Source of the DNA: Shimia biformata
Lineage (GTDB): Bacteria; Pseudomonadota; Alphaproteobacteria; Rhodobacterales; Rhodobacteraceae
Assembly: GCF_016888515.1 (NCBI RefSeq)
Contig: NZ_JAFEJK010000001.1
Span: forward strand, 1 to 64,000
Direction of reading: 5' to 3'
DNA length: 64,000 nucleotides
Under the pieces are notes generated by a model that was not told the DNA's origin, searched no databases, and worked only from the letters and a program-made list of their open reading frames with translations. The translations under genes and the position numbers were made by a program. Positions 48,492 through 57,699 of this stretch are shown here, piece after piece. Each line of letters begins with the position of its first letter. Within the stretch, counting starts at the first letter, position 1.

Positions 48492-50259
48492 GCGGTATCC
48501 CCTTGGTTTGCGCGATGCGCTGGTACTTGACCGCCGGCTTCAGGACCATGCCCTTGTCGAACTGGTCCACGATTCCGCGTTGGATTTCCTGCCACGGGGT
48601 CTGATGCTCGGGGAAACGTGGCGCGGTGTCGGCCTCGTATGTCGCACGGCGTTCGGCCAGTTCTTCATCCGAGATCTTGATGTCGGCGCGCCCAGTCTTG
48701 AGGTCGATCCGCAGGATGTCCCCGGTCCGCACCAGCGCCAGACCTCCACCAACCGCCGCCTCGGGACAGGCGTTCAGGATCGAGGGGCTGCCCGAAGTGC
48801 CGGACTGCCGCCCGTCACCGATACAGGGCAATTCGTCGATGCCACGTTTGATAAGTGCGGCGGGTGGTTGCATGTTCACCACTTCGGCACCGCCGGGATA
48901 GCCAACCGGCCCGGTGCCACGCACGACCAGCACGCAGGTTTCGTCAATCTCAAGCGATGGATCGTCGATGCGGTGGTGGTAGTCTTCGGGGCCGTCGAAA
49001 ACGATGGCACGGCCTTCAAAGGCGTTGGGATCATCTGGGTTCGAAAGGTAACGCTTGCGGAAATTCTCGGAGATGACCGATGTCTTCATAATCGCGCTGT
49101 CAAACAAAGTGCCCTTCAGGTTCAGGAACCCGGCCGCCGGTTTCAACGGCTCGCCAAAGGGCCGGATCACGTCATGGTTTGTGACGGCAGCATCGGCATA
49201 GACCGTGGCCACCGGCTGCCCGGTCACCGTGACAGCGCCGGGATGCGGCAGGGCGGACGCGCCCAGCAACTCGGCAAAGATGCCCGGTACGCCGCCGGCG
49301 CGATGGAAATCCTCGCCCAGGTATTTGCCTGCCGGTTGAAGGTTTGTCAGAAGCGGAATCTCGTGTCCGATCTCTTGCCAGTCGTCATTGGTCAGCTCGA
49401 TCCCCAAATGCGCCGCCACCGCGTTCAGATGGATCGGAGCGTTGGTCGAACCGCCGATGGCCGAGTTTACGACAATGGCGTTCTCGAACGCCTCGCGGGT
49501 CATGATATCGGACGGCTTCAGGTCCTCATGCACCATCTCGACGATGCGTCGCCCGGTTTCATAGGACATCTGACCCCGCTCTCGATAAGGCGCGGGAATT
49601 GCGGCGCTGCCCGGCAGCTGCATGCCCAGCGCTTCGGCCAGCGAATTCATCGTCGAAGCGGTGCCCATCGTGTTGCAATAACCCACCGACGGCGCAGAGG
49701 CTGCGGCAATGTCCATGAACTCGTCATAGTCGATCTCGCCCGCCGCGTGATCCTTGCGCGCGGCCCAGATCGCGGTGCCCGATCCCGCTCGCTCCCCTTT
49801 GTGCCAGCCGTTCAGCATCGGACCGACCGACAGAGCGATAGCAGGAATATTGACCGTGGCCGCCGCCATCAGCAGCGCAGGCGTGGTCTTGTCGCAGCCA
49901 ATTGTCAGGACAACCCCGTCAATCGGGTACCCATAAAGGCTTTCCACCAGCCCGAGATAGGCCAGGTTCCGATCCAGTGCCGCGGTCGGCCGCTTGCCGG
50001 TTTCCTGGATCGGATGCACCGGAAACTCGAAACAGATGCCGCCGGCCGCAACGATCCCTTCGCGCACGCGTTTGGCCAACTCAATGTGGTGGCGGTTGCA
50101 GGGGCTCAGGTCTGACCCGGTCTGGGCGATCCCGATAATCGGCTTGCCCGACTGCAACTCTTCCCGCGTGATCCCGAAGTTCAGGTAGCGCTCGATATAC
50201 AGCGCGGTCATGCCGGGATTATCGGGGTTGTTGAACCATTTTTGCGAGCGAAGGGTCAT
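48478..50259 (-). CDS. IlvD/Edd-family sugar-acid dehydratase (xylonate/arabonate type)
   Basis: 593 residues. Three cluster cysteines are in place: Cys54 ([10 protein letters not shown]), Cys122 ([10 protein letters not shown]) and Cys195 ([11 protein letters not shown]). Long stretches such as [30 protein letters not shown] and [21 protein letters not shown] follow the D-xylonate dehydratase XylD of Caulobacter rather than Edd or IlvD. It dehydrates an aldonate to a 2-keto-3-deoxy acid. Chain length of the substrate (C5 or C6) is not visible from sequence. Third enzyme step upstream of SDR and FAH in the operon logic. Confidence 0.93.
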   Translation of the reverse strand: MTLRSQKWFNNPDNPGMTALYIERYLNFGITREELQSGKPIIGIAQTGSDLSPCNRHHIELAKRVREGIVAAGGICFEFPVHPIQETGKRPTAALDRNLAYLGLVESLYGYPIDGVVLTIGCDKTTPALLMAAATVNIPAIALSVGPMLNGWHKGERAGSGTAIWAARKDHAAGEIDYDEFMDIAAASAPSVGYCNTMGTASTMNSLAEALGMQLPGSAAIPAPYRERGQMSYETGRRIVEMVHEDLKPSDIMTREAFENAIVVNSAIGGSTNAPIHLNAVAAHLGIELTNDDWQEIGHEIPLLTNLQPAGKYLGEDFHRAGGVPGIFAELLGASALPHPGAVTVTGQPVATVYADAAVTNHDVIRPFGEPLKPAAGFLNLKGTLFDSAIMKTSVISENFRKRYLSNPDDPNAFEGRAIVFDGPEDYHHRIDDPSLEIDETCVLVVRGTGPVGYPGGAEVVNMQPPAALIKRGIDELPCIGDGRQSGTSGSPSILNACPEAAVGGGLALVRTGDILRIDLKTGRADIKISDEELAERRATYEADTAPRFPEHQTPWQEIQRGIVDQFDKGMVLKPAVKYQRIAQTKGIPRDNH

Positions 50260-50269
50260 TACGGAATCC

Positions 50270-51112
50270 TCAGAGTGAAATCACGGTCTGACTTTGCTCT
50301 GACAGCCCGTCAATGCCAAGAGAAACAACATCGCCAGGATTGAGCCAGACCGGGGGCGTCATGCCTGCCCCTACACCCGGAGGCGTGCCGGTGCAAATCA
50401 GATCCCCCGGTTCCAGCCGCAGAAACTCGCTCAGGTAGCTGACAATCGTGGCGACATCGAAGATCATCGTGTCTGTATTGCCGGTCTGCATCCGCTTGCC
50501 GTTTACGTCCAGCCACATGCCCAGCGCCTTGGCATCATCAACCTCGTCCCCGGTCACGATCCACGGACCGGTCGGGCAGAAATTGGGAAAACTCTTGCCC
50601 TTGGCCCATTGACCCGATCGCTCCATCTGCCATGCGCGCTCGGACACGTCATTGACCAAGGTATAACCCAGCACGTGATCCAGCGCTTCCTCTTTCGAGA
50701 TGTTCAATGCGGGCTTGCCGATCACCACGCCCAGCTCGACCTCCCAGTCAAGCTTGGTCATTTTGGGGCTGTAAAGCAGCGGATCGTTGGGCGCGCAGAA
50801 GGTGCCCGACGCCTTGTTGAACAGGATCGGTTCTTCGGGGATCGGCAGACCGGCTTCGGCCGCATGGTCGGAATAGTTCAGCCCGATGCAATAGATATTG
50901 CGCGGCTGTGTCATCGGCGTACCGATGCGCGCACCATCAGTCTCGACCGGGGGCAGCGCCGCAAAATCGACGCCGGAAAGTGTCTCAATAAGCGTTGCAA
51001 ATGTCTCGGGACCGAAATCGGCGATCAGCCCGCTGACATCACGCGCGGTCCCGTCTGCACCCATTACGCAGGGGGTTTCCTGACCTTCGGCGCCAATACG
51101 AAGAAGTTTCAT
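50270..51112 (-). CDS. FAH-family hydrolase (2,4-diketo-3-deoxy sugar-acid hydrolase-like)
   Basis: 280 residues from ATG 51112. The metal triad of the fumarylacetoacetate hydrolase fold is visible in [12 protein letters not shown] with [24 protein letters not shown] and [14 protein letters not shown]. Relatives hydrolyse 2,4-diketo-3-deoxy-L-fuconate or L-rhamnonate to pyruvate and lactate, or act as ureidoglycolate lyase. The enolase-like stop overlaps its start (ATGA), so they are coupled. In this operon a cleavage to pyruvate plus a hydroxy acid is likely. Confidence 0.9.
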   Translation of the reverse strand: MKLLRIGAEGQETPCVMGADGTARDVSGLIADFGPETFATLIETLSGVDFAALPPVETDGARIGTPMTQPRNIYCIGLNYSDHAAEAGLPIPEEPILFNKASGTFCAPNDPLLYSPKMTKLDWEVELGVVIGKPALNISKEEALDHVLGYTLVNDVSERAWQMERSGQWAKGKSFPNFCPTGPWIVTGDEVDDAKALGMWLDVNGKRMQTGNTDTMIFDVATIVSYLSEFLRLEPGDLICTGTPPGVGAGMTPPVWLNPGDVVSLGIDGLSEQSQTVISL

Positions 51113-52425
51113 GCGGCTGTTTCCTTTCCGTTTTTCCGGCCCCACCAGGTCCGCGCCAATGCCGCGCCCCCCGCAAAGCTGCCCGATCCGGGTTCATCCT
51201 GGATGCGCAGGCATTCGTTCCACTTGACCATCCGCTCGGACCGGGTGAACGACCCAACCTTGAGCTGGCCAGCGCCCAGTGCCGTCGCCAGATGTGCGAT
51301 CGACACGTCCTCAGTCTCGCCCGACCGGGCCGAAACGATTGCGCCCCACCCGTGTTTGCGCGCCGCACGGAAGGTCGCAAGCGATTCACTGACTGTCCCA
51401 GCCTGATTCACTTTCACAAGAACTGCATTGCAGGCCCCTGACGCTGCAGCCTGCTCGACCAAGGCGGCGTTGGTGACAAGGTAATCGTCCCCAATAATCT
51501 GCACACGTTCACCGAAGCGGCGGGTGAACTCGACCATTCCGGTTGTGTCATCCTCGCCCACCGGGTCTTCGATCGAGGCGATGGGATAGGCATCCAGCCA
51601 ACCACCCAGCATGTCGATCAGCTGGCCCGAGTCCATCTCGCGGTCTTCCAGGGCAAGACGATAGCGACCATCTTTGCCAAATTCCGACGCAGCCACGTCA
51701 AGCGAGATTACGACACGGTCACCGGGCGTCTCCCCCGCCTTTTCGATGGCGGCCACCAGCGTTTCCAGCGCCTCTTCGTTGCTGTCAAAAACCGGCCACC
51801 AGCCACCTTCATCAGCAACACCCGCCATCTTGCCCTTTTGCGCCATGATCGAACCGGCGGCGAAATAGACCTCGTTGGTGACTTCCATAACCTCGTCAAA
51901 CGAGGATGCGCCCGGCACCATGATCATGAAATCCTGAATATCGACGCGTCGTCCGGCATGCGCGCCGCCACCAAAAATCTGGATCTCTGGCAAGGGGATG
52001 GCGGGAGTGGTGCCTTCCATTTCCGCGACATAGCGCCAGAGCGGAAGCCGGGCCGAAGAAGCAGCCGCATGTAACACAGCCAGCGACGTTGCCACGGTCG
52101 CGTTTCCGCCAAGGTTTTCCTTCAGCGGCGAAGGATCAAGCGCAAGAATAGCATCGTCGATGCCCTGCTGATCGCGCACATCCCGCCCTACCAACGCCGG
52201 AGCAATCACCTCATCGACCGCCGCAAGCGCCCGCGCCACGTTCTTGCCGCTCAGGGCCGAACCGCCATCGCGCAGGTCAATCGCCTCACGGGTGCCTCGG
52301 GATGCGCCAGCGGGAGCAATTGCCCGGCCGAGGCTGCCGTCAGACAGGGAAATGTCGACCTCGACAGTCGGATTCCCGCGCGAGTCCCAGACCCGGCGGC
52401 TTTTGACCTTGGTGATAATGCTCAA
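51109..52425 (-). CDS. Enolase paralogue with altered active site
   Basis: 438 residues, full-length enolase fold. Metal ligands Asp243, Glu286 and Asp313 are kept, as are His156, Glu206, Lys338, Arg367, Ser368 and Lys401. Compared with yeast enolase, Thr40 is Arg43 (GASRG), Glu168 is Asp165 (IQDFM) and His373 is Ala366 (VSARSGETED). It lies in a sugar-acid operon, not next to pyrG as eno usually does, and overlaps its neighbours on both sides by ATGA. So it is probably a specialised 2-phosphoglycerate-like dehydratase, not the housekeeping enzyme. Substrate is inference. Confidence 0.9.
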   Translation of the reverse strand: MSIITKVKSRRVWDSRGNPTVEVDISLSDGSLGRAIAPAGASRGTREAIDLRDGGSALSGKNVARALAAVDEVIAPALVGRDVRDQQGIDDAILALDPSPLKENLGGNATVATSLAVLHAAASSARLPLWRYVAEMEGTTPAIPLPEIQIFGGGAHAGRRVDIQDFMIMVPGASSFDEVMEVTNEVYFAAGSIMAQKGKMAGVADEGGWWPVFDSNEEALETLVAAIEKAGETPGDRVVISLDVAASEFGKDGRYRLALEDREMDSGQLIDMLGGWLDAYPIASIEDPVGEDDTTGMVEFTRRFGERVQIIGDDYLVTNAALVEQAAASGACNAVLVKVNQAGTVSESLATFRAARKHGWGAIVSARSGETEDVSIAHLATALGAGQLKVGSFTRSERMVKWNECLRIQDEPGSGSFAGGAALARTWWGRKNGKETAA

Positions 52426-53435
52426 CGATCCAGTTCCTTCAATTGTCCGGCCACGGTTTCGACGAAACCCGCCAGCGTGTTCTTGGGTGAATTGATCAAT
52501 GGCGGCGCGATCATCCGCAGCCGCGCCTTGCCCGGAGGAGTCAGGTATTCCACCGGTGATTTGCCGTCGATCCGCGCCAGCATCAAAGCCGGCAACAGCG
52601 CCGCGATCCGCGCTTCAAGACGCGCCACCGATTCCCAGTCGACATGCCGTTCGTAGGCTGCCCAGAACGCCAGCACCTCTTCGAGATAGGCGTCGCGCAT
52701 GACAGGCAGATGGATGGCTTTCAGGACAAGGTGATTGAGGCAGAACGCCGGGTCGAAAGACGCGTCACCCATCGTTGCGCATTCGGCGTCCAGAACCACC
52801 GGACGACCGCCACGGAACAGGATGTTCTTGGGACTGACGTCACCGTGAACAAGTACCTTGTCGTCGGCATACAACATGTCTGCCAGGCCGGTCAGCGCGG
52901 CCCTTAGCCCCTCGTGGCGGGTCGCCGTGAAGGTCAGGTAGGGTTCAATCCTGAGCGCCCGAAAGTCATCCCGGTTCTGAAACGGGGCCGAGTCAAACCC
53001 CGGCCGGGCCGAAGCTGCATGAATGCGACCGATCAGGTCGCCAACTGCTGCCGCTTCACCTTTGGGCGGCACTTTGTCCAGCAGCACCGACTTCCAAAGA
53101 TAGATCGCATCGCCGTCGAGGAACTCCATGGCAAAGCCGTGCTGCTCTTCGCTACGTCCATAAAGGCGAACCGCGCTGTCTGGCGCGATTTCCGATGCCA
53201 CCCGCAGCCATTCGTATTCGGCGCGGTTGCGATGTACCGGGGCGTTCCAGTCCTCGGCCACTTTCAGCTTGGGCAACGCGAATTTCACACAGATCCGGCG
53301 CCCTGCAACGTCGACTTTCGCGATGTCGGACGCCACCCCGCCGGTCAAAGGCGTGACCTCGGTCACATCATCCGGCCGCGCCACCCCAAGCGCCGCAACA
53401 AGGCGTTTGCATCTTTCGTCGAGCGCCACACTCAT
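52422..53435 (-). CDS. APH-family (aminoglycoside phosphotransferase-like) kinase
   Basis: 337 residues from ATG 53435. Nucleotide-site Lys51 (CVKF), Brenner-type VHGDVSPKNILF (His197, Asp199, Asn204) and the metal-binding Asp216 in VLDAECATMGD are present, so it should be an active small-molecule kinase. It is the first gene of the five-gene operon, overlapping the enolase paralogue (ATGA). The substrate is probably a pathway intermediate such as glycerate or a sugar acid, not an antibiotic (inference). Confidence 0.88.
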   Translation of the reverse strand: MSVALDERCKRLVAALGVARPDDVTEVTPLTGGVASDIAKVDVAGRRICVKFALPKLKVAEDWNAPVHRNRAEYEWLRVASEIAPDSAVRLYGRSEEQHGFAMEFLDGDAIYLWKSVLLDKVPPKGEAAAVGDLIGRIHAASARPGFDSAPFQNRDDFRALRIEPYLTFTATRHEGLRAALTGLADMLYADDKVLVHGDVSPKNILFRGGRPVVLDAECATMGDASFDPAFCLNHLVLKAIHLPVMRDAYLEEVLAFWAAYERHVDWESVARLEARIAALLPALMLARIDGKSPVEYLTPPGKARLRMIAPPLINSPKNTLAGFVETVAGQLKELDR

Positions 53436-53488
53436 CCCCGGGCCCTTTCGAATATCACCGCAGCGGCAAGCATTACCGCCCACAAAAA

Positions 53489-53502
53489 TGTTCACGTGAA
53501 CA
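53489..53502. promoter_or_regulatory. Candidate LacI-family operator
   Basis: A perfect 14-bp palindrome TGTTCACGTGAACA with a central CG, typical of LacI-family operators. It lies 54 bp upstream of the kinase start and 135 bp upstream of the divergent ATP-grasp gene. The regulator itself is not in the window. Confidence 0.6.
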
Positions 53503-53636
53503 ATTACGAAGTCGAAAACACTGAGTCAACTGCGTTGTGAAATCTTTTTGCTGAAAACGAAGGCGACCGTCGGTCGTTTGACGCCTCGGCGTTCGGCAGG
53601 TGTTGCCTTTTGTCACGACTCGGCCATGATCTGATT

Positions 53637-55055
53637 ATGACCCAGATATTTGACGAAATGACAACGGAAGACGGGTCCCTCAGAGACCCTTATGCCGAAA
53701 TCGGGCGCTGGTTCGGCAACGAAGATGTTTCACGACTGCGCGCCAAACAGCGCGAGGCGGAAGAAGTCTTTCGCCTGACCGGGATTACCTTCAACGTCTA
53801 TGGCAAAGCGGAAGCCGAGGAACGGCTGATCCCCTTTGACATTGTGCCCCGCGTGATCTCGCATCGCGAATGGCAAAAACTGTCGCGCGGCATCGAACAG
53901 CGTGTCCGCGCCATCAACGCCTTCCTGCACGACATCTATAACCGGCGCGAGATCGTGAAAGCAGGCCGCCTGCCGGAGGAGATGATCTCGCAGAACGAAG
54001 CCTTTCTTCCGCAGATGCTGGGTGTGACACCGCCAGGACACGTCTATACCCATATCGTCGGGATCGACCTTGTGCGCACCGGGCCGGATGATTTCTTCGT
54101 GCTTGAGGACAACGCCCGCACCCCATCCGGGGTCAGCTACATGCTGGAAAATCGCGAGACCATGCTCAAGATGTTCCCCGAACTGTTCACCGCCACGCGG
54201 GTGCAGCCGGTGTCGGACTATCCGCGCAACCTGCGCCGGTCACTGGCCGCCTGCGCGCCCGCGATGACAACCGATGAGCCAACCGTGGCGGTGCTGACGC
54301 CGGGGATTTATAACTCGGCCTATTACGAACATGCCTTCCTTGCCGACCAGATGGGCGCGGAACTTGTCGAAGGCCATGACCTTCGGGTTGTCGACGGGCG
54401 CGTCGCGATGCGCACCACACGCGGTTACAAGCCGATCGACGTGCTGTATCGCCGCGTCGACGACGAATACCTCGACCCGCTGAACTTCAATCCCAATAGC
54501 GCGCTTGGCGTGCCGGGCATCATGGATGTGTATCGCGCCGGGGGCATTACCATCGCCAACGCACCCGGCACGGGGATTGCCGATGACAAGGCGATCTATT
54601 CCTACATGCCCGATATCGTCGAATTCTATACCGGCGAAAAAGCGATCCTTCAGAATGTTCCAACATGGCGTTGTTCCGATCCTGAGTCGCTGAAATACGT
54701 GCTGGACAACCTCGCGGAGTTGGTTGTGAAAGAGGTGCATGGCTCGGGCGGATACGGTATGCTGATTGGCCCGACCTCGTCCAAACGGGAACTGGCGACC
54801 TTCCGCAAGAAGCTTCAGGCAAACCCCGGCAACTATATCGCCCAGCCGACGCTGGCGCTATCGACTGTGCCGATCTTCACCAACAAGGGGTTGGCGCCGC
54901 GCCACGTGGACCTGCGTCCCTTCGTGCTTGTCTCGCCCGAGGGGATCAACATCACCCCCGGCGGCCTGACCCGTGTGGCGCTGAAGAAAGGGTCGCTTGT
55001 GGTGAACTCGTCCCAAGGTGGCGGCACCAAGGACACCTGGGTGCTGGAGGACTGA
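53637..55055 (+). CDS. Circularly permuted ATP-grasp protein (Anbu operon)
   Basis: 472 residues from ATG 53637. Typical type 2 circularly permuted ATP-grasp (COG2308): FDIVPRVISHREWQ, DIYNRREIVKAG, FVLEDNARTPSGVSYM, VKEVHGSGGYGML and HVDLRPFVLV. ATP-grasp members ligate a carboxylate to an amine, so a peptide-bond-like ligation is predicted. It is the first gene of four that run on to the Anbu peptidase; the next gene starts five bases after its stop. Confidence 0.93.
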   Translation: MTQIFDEMTTEDGSLRDPYAEIGRWFGNEDVSRLRAKQREAEEVFRLTGITFNVYGKAEAEERLIPFDIVPRVISHREWQKLSRGIEQRVRAINAFLHDIYNRREIVKAGRLPEEMISQNEAFLPQMLGVTPPGHVYTHIVGIDLVRTGPDDFFVLEDNARTPSGVSYMLENRETMLKMFPELFTATRVQPVSDYPRNLRRSLAACAPAMTTDEPTVAVLTPGIYNSAYYEHAFLADQMGAELVEGHDLRVVDGRVAMRTTRGYKPIDVLYRRVDDEYLDPLNFNPNSALGVPGIMDVYRAGGITIANAPGTGIADDKAIYSYMPDIVEFYTGEKAILQNVPTWRCSDPESLKYVLDNLAELVVKEVHGSGGYGMLIGPTSSKRELATFRKKLQANPGNYIAQPTLALSTVPIFTNKGLAPRHVDLRPFVLVSPEGINITPGGLTRVALKKGSLVVNSSQGGGTKDTWVLED

Positions 55056-55059
55056 CGCG

Positions 55060-56001
55060 ATGCTGGGAAAAACCGCTGGCGGGCTGTTCTGGATGGCACG
55101 TTATCTTGAACGCGCAGAGAACACGACACGCCTGCTGGAAACCGGGCAACGGATCGCGCTGACACGGTCCCACGCCTCGAATGATGAATGGGCGTCGATC
55201 ATGCAGACCGCCGGGGTTGCGGCGGGTTTTGCAGACAAGCATGGCGAGGTGACAAAGGACGCCACCATCGACTGGATGCTGCGCGATATCGACAACCCAT
55301 CCTCGGTGCGCGCCGTGATGAAACAGGCGCGCGACAATGCCCGCCTTGTGCGCACCGCGCTGACCCACGAGGTCTGGGCCGCAATCAACGCCGGCTGGAT
55401 GCGCATCGACGAGGCGCTGGGCCGCAAAGTCAATGAACGCGACCTGCCTGCGGTGCTGGACATGATCCGGCAATCGACGGCCCTTGCCCGCGGAGCAACC
55501 CACGGCACCATGTTGCGCAACGATATCTATGATTTCCTGCGACTGGGCACTTTCATCGAGCGCGCCGACAACACCGGCCGAATCCTGGACGTAAAGTACT
55601 ACGTCCTATTGCCGACTTCTTTTTCGGTCGGTTCTTCGCTGGACAATGTCCAATGGGACACGATCCTTCGGTCGGTCGGAGCCGGCGGCGGCTATCGCAT
55701 GACCCACGGCCAACGCACCGGTCCATCCGAGATTGCCCAGTTTATGATCCTCGACCAGCGCATGCCGCGTTCTCTGCGTTTCTGCTGTTCCAAGATCGCA
55801 TCAAACCTTGATTTTCTTGAAAAGGACTATGGCGAAGAAAAACCATCCGGCAGCCTTGCCCGGACCCTGCATGGCCGCTTCAAGGGGCTGACGATAGCCG
55901 AGGTCTTTGACCACGGCCTGCATGAATACATCGAGGATTTCCTGCGCGATCTGGGCGCCCTGAGCAGCCGGATCGAAATAGACTATCGGTTCTACGAGTG
56001 A
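55060..56001 (+). CDS. Alpha-E domain protein (Anbu operon)
   Basis: 313 residues, almost wholly alpha-helical. The start MLGKTAGGLFWMARYLERAENTTRLLE, the FLRLGTFIERADNTGRILD motif and the ending SRIEIDYRFYE are hallmarks of the COG2307 alpha-E family. In known operons it is always paired with the ATP-grasp protein and may be its partner. It starts four bases after the previous stop. Biochemical activity unknown. Confidence 0.92.
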   Translation: MLGKTAGGLFWMARYLERAENTTRLLETGQRIALTRSHASNDEWASIMQTAGVAAGFADKHGEVTKDATIDWMLRDIDNPSSVRAVMKQARDNARLVRTALTHEVWAAINAGWMRIDEALGRKVNERDLPAVLDMIRQSTALARGATHGTMLRNDIYDFLRLGTFIERADNTGRILDVKYYVLLPTSFSVGSSLDNVQWDTILRSVGAGGGYRMTHGQRTGPSEIAQFMILDQRMPRSLRFCCSKIASNLDFLEKDYGEEKPSGSLARTLHGRFKGLTIAEVFDHGLHEYIEDFLRDLGALSSRIEIDYRFYE

Positions 56002-56008
56002 GGGCGCC

Positions 56009-56806
56009 ATGAAACTGCGAATCCGACACAGCACCCGATATGATTTCGATGCCGCCGTTCCCTTTGGCCTGCAACAATTGCGTAAGACTCCCAAAAGCTT
56101 TCGCAGCCAGAAAGTTCTGGAATGGCGGACCGAAGTGACCGGTGGACAAAAAGAACTGAGTTTCGACGACTACCACCGCAACAAGGTCGAACTGATAAGC
56201 TTCGAATCCGGTACTCGGCATATCGAACTGCTCAGCGAGGGCGTGGTCGAACTGACCGACACCCATGGTGTCACCGGTCCACACGAAGGCACGACGCCGC
56301 TATGGTTGTTCGAGCGCGCAACCGACCTGACCAAACCGGGAAAACTCTCGCGCGAGCTGGTGCGCGGAATCGACGGCAGCAGCGAACTCGACCGGCTGCA
56401 CGCGCTGTCGGCGGAACTGCATGCTCGGGTGGAATACACCATCGGCGCGTCCCATCCCGACTGGACGACCGAAAAGGTCCTTGAAGAAGGCAAAGGGGTC
56501 TGCCAGGACCATGCTCATGCGTTCCTGACCTGTGCCCGCCTGATGGGGCACCCGGCGCGCTATGTCTCGGGGTATTTGATGATGGACGGGGTTCAGGACC
56601 AGGACGCGATGCATGCCTGGGCCGAAGCCCATGTTGATGGGCTGGGGTGGGTTGGCTTCGACGTGTCGAACGGCATATCCCCGGATGCGCGTTACGTGCG
56701 CGTTGCGACGGGACTGGACTATTCTCAGGCCGCTCCTGTATTGGGCACAAGACTCGGCGATGCGGGCGAAACCCTGTCTGTGGCGCTGGAAGTCGCGCAG
56801 CAATAA
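56009..56806 (+). CDS. Transglutaminase-like cysteine protease (Anbu operon)
   Basis: 265 residues. N-terminal beta domain with RIRHSTRYDFDAAVPFGLQQLR, then the transglutaminase core with catalytic Cys in GKGVCQDHAH, His in MHAWAEAHVDG and Asp in GFDVSN. No signal peptide, so it acts in the cytosol. Family members in this context are thought to cleave or transfer peptide bonds. Seven-base gap from the alpha-E gene. Confidence 0.93.
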   Translation: MKLRIRHSTRYDFDAAVPFGLQQLRKTPKSFRSQKVLEWRTEVTGGQKELSFDDYHRNKVELISFESGTRHIELLSEGVVELTDTHGVTGPHEGTTPLWLFERATDLTKPGKLSRELVRGIDGSSELDRLHALSAELHARVEYTIGASHPDWTTEKVLEEGKGVCQDHAHAFLTCARLMGHPARYVSGYLMMDGVQDQDAMHAWAEAHVDGLGWVGFDVSNGISPDARYVRVATGLDYSQAAPVLGTRLGDAGETLSVALEVAQQ

Positions 56807-56842
56807 GGCGCCCGCAGGCGTGTTCAGGAACAGGAATCGGCC

Positions 56843-57577
56843 ATGACCTATGGCGTTGGTATCCGGCTAAATAAGGGGCTCGTGTTCATGTCGGACACGC
56901 GCACGAACGCCGGAGTCGACAATATCTCGACCTTCCGCAAGATGTTCAGCTGGGACGTGCCCGGAGAGCGCGCGATCACATTGATGACGGCCGGTAACCT
57001 GGCCACGACTCAGGCAGTGGTGTCGATACTGGAAGAGCGGATGAAAGCCCCCGCGGACCGCGCGCCCTCGATGTTCGAAGCGCCGACCATGTTCCAGGTC
57101 GCGCGGATCGTGGCCGCAACCCTGAAAGAGGTAATCGCCACGCACGACAAGGCTGGTCAGCAGGCGGATTCGGCCTTTCACGCGACGATGATCCTGGGCG
57201 GCCAGATATCCGGCGGACCATCACGCCTGTTTCTGATCTACCCGGAGGGCAACTTCATCGAAGCCGGCGCAGAAACGCCCTTCTTCCAGATCGGCGAGAC
57301 CAAGTATGGCCGCCCGATTCTAGTGCGGGCCTACGACCCGGACATGACGTTCGAGCAGGCGGTCAAACTTCTGTTGGTCAGTTTTGATTCGACAATCAAG
57401 GCCAACCTTTCAGTCGGGGCGCCACTAGATGCCGAACTTTACACCGAAGACAGTTTGACAACCGGCCGCCAGATCCGCTTTCACGCCACCGATCCCTATT
57501 TCGAAACTATCTCGAACAGCTGGGGCGACGCCCTGAAAGACGCGCTGGACCAAATGCCGGATTTCAAACTGGACTAG
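56843..57577 (+). CDS. Anbu, proteasome-like Ntn peptidase
   Basis: 244 residues. After Met removal the N-terminus is Thr1 (TYGVGIRL), with Asp17 in SDTRTNAGVDNISTFRKM and Lys32 as the proteasome-like active-site set. That stretch is the near-invariant signature of Anbu (ancestral beta subunit, COG3484), a relative of HslV and proteasome beta subunits. It assembles as a helical or ring-like oligomer by literature; its substrates are unknown. It is last in the ATP-grasp/alpha-E/transglutaminase operon. Confidence 0.95.
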   Translation: MTYGVGIRLNKGLVFMSDTRTNAGVDNISTFRKMFSWDVPGERAITLMTAGNLATTQAVVSILEERMKAPADRAPSMFEAPTMFQVARIVAATLKEVIATHDKAGQQADSAFHATMILGGQISGGPSRLFLIYPEGNFIEAGAETPFFQIGETKYGRPILVRAYDPDMTFEQAVKLLLVSFDSTIKANLSVGAPLDAELYTEDSLTTGRQIRFHATDPYFETISNSWGDALKDALDQMPDFKLD

Positions 57578-57699
57578 TGGGGGTGGGCACCTATCCGGGG
57601 CGGGCACCGGGTTCAGATCATGTGCCGAAAGCTGACAAAGGCAAAGCGGTTTTCTCATTCGGCTCCTGAAGCGAACTGCCGATCATTCAAGACAGCCCC

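Noticed and set aside
48475-50115. 546-codon open frame opposite the IlvD/Edd dehydratase
   Set aside because: Shadow frame; the minus-strand dehydratase has all three Fe-S cysteines.
51109-52425. Reading the enolase as the housekeeping eno
   Set aside because: Not near pyrG or other glycolytic genes, coupled to sugar-acid genes on both sides, and with three substituted active-site positions.
52422-53435. Reading the APH-type kinase as an antibiotic resistance gene
   Set aside because: First gene of a catabolic operon with translational coupling; family includes many metabolic kinases.
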